Part shown: positions 48,283-51,865 of the stretch, piece by piece
Layout: each line of letters begins with the position of its first letter
Numbering within the stretch: position 1 is the first letter of the stretch
Virus record (IMG/VR): IMGVR_UViG_3300013093_000065
Location: 1-51,865 of that record
Reading direction: 5' to 3' (one strand)
DNA from: a virus
DNA length: 51,865 nucleotides
The notes under the pieces: model-generated
Database searches by the model: none
What the model saw: the letters and a program-made list of their open reading frames with translations, nothing else
Told to the model about the DNA's origin: nothing
Position numbers and translations under genes: made by a program

Positions 48283-48447
48283 ATGGCAAAACTTCAAGAA
48301 GATACATTAGTAATTAAAATTAGCAAATTAATTAAAGACACGGATGAAGCTGGTACAGCCTTGTCTGAAGAAATAATTACCAGTTTAGAAGCAGTGGTAC
48401 AAGAATTAGCAGGTGCAGGCACACTTGTAGAAATTACCGTAGCCTAA
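48283..48447 (+). CDS. Small conserved hypothetical protein (54 aa)
   Basis: Starts at ATG 48283, which stands six bases after AAGGAG (an ATG at 48280 is too close). Helix-rich acidic body (LVIKISKLIKDTDEAG, then LEAVVQELAGAG) and a short beta end (TLVEITVA). Ahead of the glycosyltransferase gene. Not recognised. Confidence 0.7.
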   Translation: MAKLQEDTLVIKISKLIKDTDEAGTALSEEIITSLEAVVQELAGAGTLVEITVA

Positions 48448-48475
48448 AAATCAATTTAACCAAAGAGAGTAATCA

Positions 48476-49399
48476 ATGAGCACAAAAAAAGATGCTGGCA
48501 AACCAGTCAGCCAAACCGATGCTGTAGCATTAATCAAAGCCGCAGCAGCCAAACAAGCAGCGGCCGCTAAACAGCCACAAGCAGCACCACAAGGTCAGGC
48601 ATTTGACTTTAGTAAAGTACATCTACACATTGGCATTCCATGTTACGGTGGTATGGTGTCAGAACCAACAATGACCAGCTTCTTGCGTTTTGTTCTATTA
48701 GCACAACAGGCCGGACTTAATTGGTCATTGGATACCATGGTTAATGAGTCATTGGTTACTCGTGCTCGTAATAACCTAATGGCAAAAATGATGACTAATA
48801 CTGCAGCAACACATTTTATGTTTATTGATGCAGACATTCGTTTCCAACCAGAATCAATCTTACAGATGATTGCCTGTGATAAAGAAGTTATCGGCGGCCT
48901 GTATCCTAAGAAAGCCTTGCCAGTCAACTATGTTATTAATCTAAAGCCAGAAACTAAGATTCAAGGCGATATCTTTACAGTTGACACAACAGGCACAGGT
49001 TTCTTGTTGTTCAAGCGTCAAGTATATGAAAAAATGATCGCACAATTCCCAGAGACAAAATACGTTGATGATGTTGGATTGGGCAAACAGTACGAACCAA
49101 TGATGTATAGCATTTTTGACGTTAAGATTGACGAACGTGGTCACTATCTAAGTGAAGACTGGTTATTTTGCCGTCGTTGGCAAGAAATGGGCGGCGAGAT
49201 CTGGGTACACAGCAAAGTCCTGTTGAATCATATTGGACACTTTGAATTCCAAGGTGACCTTAGCAAGATTGATGTTATTGATCGCGCCAAGAATGCTCAA
49301 AGTGCCGAAGGTGCCGCGATGCCAGCTGGTATACCAGCAGCACTACGTGACGCTGTAGACATGGCTGTTGCTGGACAACCATCTGCAATTAAACAATAA
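48476..49399 (+). CDS. GT-A glycosyltransferase
   Basis: 307 residues. The nucleotide-sugar fold starts at VHLHIGIPCYGG (about residue 48); RARNNLMAKM and HFMFIDADIRF (D-x-D at 118-120) are metal and sugar binding. DTTGTGFLLFKR and a YLSEDWLFCRRW block give the acceptor side. The N-terminal 45 residues are Ala/Gln-rich and disordered. A phage glycosyltransferase may decorate virion protein, DNA or host surface; the substrate cannot be told. AGAGAG ribosome site. Confidence 0.85.
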   Translation: MSTKKDAGKPVSQTDAVALIKAAAAKQAAAAKQPQAAPQGQAFDFSKVHLHIGIPCYGGMVSEPTMTSFLRFVLLAQQAGLNWSLDTMVNESLVTRARNNLMAKMMTNTAATHFMFIDADIRFQPESILQMIACDKEVIGGLYPKKALPVNYVINLKPETKIQGDIFTVDTTGTGFLLFKRQVYEKMIAQFPETKYVDDVGLGKQYEPMMYSIFDVKIDERGHYLSEDWLFCRRWQEMGGEIWVHSKVLLNHIGHFEFQGDLSKIDVIDRAKNAQSAEGAAMPAGIPAALRDAVDMAVAGQPSAIKQ

Positions 49400-49405
49400 T
49401 ACAGC

Positions 49406-49873
49406 ATGGCAGATTTAGAAAAAGTTCATGTTAAATTAGGCATCAGTGGTACCTACTGGGATAGGAAACCACTGTATTCCGTTTTGTTTAATGATCAAGA
49501 AATTCAAACAGCCGAAGTAAGTGGAGCATCAGGCGAAATAGAATATGTAGAGTTTGATGCCGAGTACGACACCGAGTTGGCTGTTTTAAAAATTCGACTT
49601 TTTAATAAAGTGCCAACAGATACTGTTTTAACCAGAGATAGAACAGGCATAGAAAAGGATATGTTGCTCAACATTGTCAGTATAGAAATTGATAAAATTG
49701 ATCTTGGGCCAACATTACCTTGGAAATTAAGTGAATATCACACTGATCAGTCTGTTCAATTTCATGGTGAAAATACGCACCTGGTTAAGAATTGTGTAAA
49801 CTTGGGGTGGAACGGTACCTGGAGTTTAACCTGGTCTAACCCTTTCTACATTTGGTTGCTGGAAAACATTTAA
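49406..49873 (+). CDS. Carbohydrate-binding-like beta-sandwich protein
   Basis: 155 residues. Beta strands with LAVLKIRLFNKVPTDTV and LLNIVSIEIDKIDLG, a pattern I associate with small virion carbohydrate-binding sandwiches of T4-like aquatic phages. Aromatic residues at the end (TWSLTWSNPFYIWLLE) could form a sugar site. Next gene but one (50637) has the same kind of fold. Confidence 0.65.
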   Translation: MADLEKVHVKLGISGTYWDRKPLYSVLFNDQEIQTAEVSGASGEIEYVEFDAEYDTELAVLKIRLFNKVPTDTVLTRDRTGIEKDMLLNIVSIEIDKIDLGPTLPWKLSEYHTDQSVQFHGENTHLVKNCVNLGWNGTWSLTWSNPFYIWLLENI

Positions 49874-49874
49874 A

Positions 49875-49882
49875 GCTAAATA
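49875..49882 (+). promoter_or_regulatory. T4-like late promoter motif
   Basis: GCTAAATA, predicted +1 near 49888, ahead of ATG 49904. Confidence 0.5.
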
Positions 49883-49903
49883 CTGCTATAAACGGATATT
49901 ATT

Positions 49904-50650
49904 ATGTTTGTAGCAGAACTTTTTGAAGCACAAGAACTTAAAAAATTAGTTATCATGCCTGGCGGATTTCATCCGTTCCATACCGGGCATATGAGCCTAT
50001 ACAATTCTGCTGTTAAAGCATTTCCCGGCGCAGACATTTATGTAGCTGCTACTAACGACACCAGCGAACGTCCTTTCCCATTTGAAGCTAAAAAAGAATT
50101 AGCCGCATTGGCTGGAATTCCCAACGGCCATTTTGTACAGGTCAAGAGTCCATTCCAAGCTAAAGAAATAACCCAACATTATGATCCAAATACTACAGTA
50201 TTGATATTTGTTCGCAGTGAAAAAGATCGTGATGAACAGCCACAAGCAGGTGGCAATAAAAAAGACGGCACACCAGCATATCTACAACCAATTGGCACTA
50301 ATCTACAGCCAATGAGCAACCACGGCTATATGGCCTATTTGCCTACTGTAGAATTTCCAGCTGGACCAAGTGGTGTAACCAGTGCCAGTGAAATACGCAG
50401 TATGTGGCCCAAAGCTGATGATAATACCAAGCAACAAATAGCCATAGACTTATACCCTAAAAACCCCGCTCGTGCTATTGAAATACTCAACGGTGCAATT
50501 ACAGAAGATGCATCAGGAGTTATTGCTACAAAATCGCAGGCCAAAGATCCGCGTTATTCAATGAGTTTAACCAAGGATGTTCGTCCCGGTCAAATTGATA
50601 AAAATCTAAAAGCGTTTCATTTAGAGGGCAAGCACAATGGCACTGATTAG
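49904..50650 (+). CDS. Nucleotidyltransferase (cytidylyltransferase-like, HxGH)
   Basis: 248 residues. MPGGFHPFHTGHM holds the HxGH nucleotide-binding motif (H26-T-G-H29), and GVTSASEIRSMW the second (ISS-type) motif. The fold matches phage proteins annotated as cytidylyl- or nicotinamide-nucleotide adenylyltransferases. Residues 200-248 are an extra tail. Substrate not decided. A late promoter suggests it acts late or is packaged. Confidence 0.82.
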   Translation: MFVAELFEAQELKKLVIMPGGFHPFHTGHMSLYNSAVKAFPGADIYVAATNDTSERPFPFEAKKELAALAGIPNGHFVQVKSPFQAKEITQHYDPNTTVLIFVRSEKDRDEQPQAGGNKKDGTPAYLQPIGTNLQPMSNHGYMAYLPTVEFPAGPSGVTSASEIRSMWPKADDNTKQQIAIDLYPKNPARAIEILNGAITEDASGVIATKSQAKDPRYSMSLTKDVRPGQIDKNLKAFHLEGKHNGTD

Positions 50651-50921
50651 TCTTAATGTAGATGTCTATTGCGGAACTACCAGCGACGGCCCTCCCATTT
50701 ATAGAGTTTTTGTTGATGGTGAATTAGTAACCGAGCGTAGTTGGGCGTGGCCAGCGTATCAGGTCTATATTGAAGAAAATATTGTAGTTAATCTTGAGCC
50801 CGGAGCACACGAAGTTAGAGTAGAAAGTTTAAACAATATTGGTAAACTTACTGCTAAAAATTTAAGAGTAAACGGTCATCCAATGGACAATGATGATTTA
50901 ACGTTTATTACATATAGCTAA
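50637..50921 (+). CDS. Small Ig-like/carbohydrate-binding protein
   Basis: 94 residues, a compact beta sandwich with IYRVFVDGELVTERSW and VVNLEPGAHEVRVESLNN. Similar to the fold of the gene at 49406. Overlaps the nucleotidyltransferase gene by 14 bases. Probably a virion surface protein. Confidence 0.65.
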   Translation: MALISLNVDVYCGTTSDGPPIYRVFVDGELVTERSWAWPAYQVYIEENIVVNLEPGAHEVRVESLNNIGKLTAKNLRVNGHPMDNDDLTFITYS

Positions 50922-50924
50922 ATA
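50917..50924 (+). promoter_or_regulatory. T4-like late promoter motif
   Basis: GCTAAATA, predicted +1 near 50930, with TTGGAG before ATG 50947. Confidence 0.55.
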
Positions 50925-50946
50925 TACAATATATTGGAGTTTAGGC

Positions 50947-51417
50947 ATGAAACCAGCAGAATTTTTAAAAGAAAACGAATTTATTGGCGATGATGCACAT
51001 CAGATGCACAAGAGCCATCAACATCATATGTTGCGTGAGGAGTGCTATCACTCTGCTGCCAACGCAATTAAACTACACCAACTGTTGGGCGAACTACCAG
51101 AAGGTCACGAATTAGATGCTTGGGCTGCTGAAAAAATTAGTCTTGCTAACGACTACTTAAAAACTGTTGTTGAATGGTTAGAGTATGACGTATTGGCTAA
51201 AAATGAAGCAATGATGGCCGGCGGTATGGAAGCATTTAGTATGGAATCAGCTCAAAAGAAATTTGATGAGTTATTGGGCGAAAACAACGCAGGTAGTATT
51301 GCCACTGCACCAGCAGTAGGTGGCGGAACATTGTTTGGTGGTAGCTATACTAACCCCAACAATCCTTTTAAACAAAAGAAAAAATCTGCTAAAAAAGAAA
51401 GCATGATTAAACGCTAA
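50947..51417 (+). CDS. Conserved late phage protein
   Basis: 156 residues. HMLREECYHSAANAIKLHQLLG and AWAAEKISLANDYLKTVVEWLEYDVL are helical blocks that I recall from late operons of T4-like aquatic phages. The last 45 residues are Gly/Asn/Lys-rich. Function unknown; scaffold or internal virion protein is possible. Confidence 0.7.
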   Translation: MKPAEFLKENEFIGDDAHQMHKSHQHHMLREECYHSAANAIKLHQLLGELPEGHELDAWAAEKISLANDYLKTVVEWLEYDVLAKNEAMMAGGMEAFSMESAQKKFDELLGENNAGSIATAPAVGGGTLFGGSYTNPNNPFKQKKKSAKKESMIKR

Positions 51418-51865
51418 TGGATATTAAAAATTTACTTTCTCGTATAGATGGTATTGTTGCTGAAGACAGTATGAAGTCAGCAGTCAATAATCCACGCGGT
51501 CCAAAATTTGGCGGCTACTGGAAAGGCACTGATCCTAATCCTCCCAAACCTGGCCAGGGTGTAGGTGGCGAAGGCGAAGAAAACTTATTAAAAAGTTTTG
51601 AAAAAGAATTAAAAGAAAATCCTCGTCGTCAAGTTAAACGTGACTTGATGAAAGAATACAAAGAGTATGTTGCTGAATATGGTGGCGTAGGTGGTTACGG
51701 TGCTGCAAGTCAAGCACCACAAGGTAGCACCGCTGCCAATCCCGATCCTGAAGAACTACAGGCTAAATTAGATCAACAACAAATACAAAAAAGTACAAAT
51801 ACTCTATCGCCTGTGTTAAACGCACAAGGCGCACATGACCCAATGAACAAAGTTAAGTTTCAGGA
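51417..51865 (+). CDS. Conserved phage protein, cut by the window end
   Basis: The ATG shares its A with the preceding TAA, and the frame stays open to the window edge (149 codons). GPKFGGYWKGTDPNPPKPGQG is a Gly/Pro-rich block recalled from the same group of phages, followed by a charged helix (ENLLKSFEKELKENPRRQVKRDLM). Function unknown, probably virion-related. Confidence 0.65.
   Translation, partial: MDIKNLLSRIDGIVAEDSMKSAVNNPRGPKFGGYWKGTDPNPPKPGQGVGGEGEENLLKSFEKELKENPRRQVKRDLMKEYKEYVAEYGGVGGYGAASQAPQGSTAANPDPEELQAKLDQQQIQKSTNTLSPVLNAQGAHDPMNKVKFQ

Noticed and set aside
1-51865. tRNA genes
   Set aside because: All gaps between genes are short, and none shows a cloverleaf with TTC and CCA-type ends.

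Overview
The window looks like an internal segment of the genome of a large tailed bacteriophage with a T4-like (myovirus) gene set, infecting a Gram-negative and probably betaproteobacterial (Burkholderiales-like, freshwater) host. Evidence for a phage: about 80 tightly packed genes, many under 100 codons and joined by ATGA or TAATG overlaps; a clamp-loader ATPase, PhoH, a GroES-like co-chaperonin, a GH19 endolysin with holin- and spanin-like neighbours, and a long block of repetitive fibre genes; and T4-like late promoter octamers (GCTAAATA, TATAAATA). The host guess rests on a Burkholderiales-style porin and TctA/TctB transporter genes, and is inference. The DNA is AT-rich throughout. No terminase, capsid, portal or tail-sheath gene is visible, so this is only part of a genome. 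I found no tRNA, rRNA, CRISPR array or insertion sequence. No stretch over 300 bases lacks a gene; the largest gap is 4436-4639, the porin promoter region.

Layout. 17-4435: small acidic or unknown proteins, a methyltransferase-like protein, an Sm/WYL_2-like protein, an HTH protein with its own promoter and terminator, and a pair of paralogues. 4436-5861: a porin cassette with early-type and late-type promoters and a terminator. 5898-10389: an operon of small genes, including five tandem paralogues, that ends in tctB-tctA. 10422-15122: membrane protein, metallophosphoesterase, two large unknown proteins and a minus-strand hydroxylase-like oxygenase. 15186-17952: small proteins, translation factor IF-1, an SGNH hydrolase, superoxide dismutase and an ErpA/IscA-type Fe-S protein. 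18015-29109: five fibre or virion genes, one of them a complete S53 (sedolisin) peptidase. 29181-36297: co-chaperonin, a DNA polymerase III alpha-like fragment, a CDGSH Fe-S protein, the clamp loader, a radical SAM enzyme, a cupin and a HAD hydrolase. 36294-38839, minus strand: radical SAM/SPASM protein, PhoH and a methyltransferase. 38902-44324: unknown proteins, a glycosyltransferase-like protein and the lysis region. 44390-51865: DnaJ and a ClpA-like unfoldase, glycosyltransferase, nucleotidyltransferase and probable virion proteins.

How the genes may work together. The window encodes a host-support programme: carboxylate uptake (porin plus TctAB), oxidative-stress and Fe-S maintenance (SOD, ErpA, CDGSH) next to Fe-S enzymes (two radical SAM proteins), and protein quality control (GroES-like, DnaJ, ClpA-like). 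The most unusual regulatory signal is that several promoters sit so that the predicted +1 base falls on, or within one base of, the A of the start codon. This is seen for host-type promoters (5898, 6354, 44390) and late-type promoters (17080, and 15122, 37313 and 38839 on the minus strand). These predicted leaderless mRNAs share the genome with a phage-encoded IF-1. Two of the promoters are also folded into or abut a terminator hairpin.

All family names come from reading motifs and memory of the families; no database search was possible.
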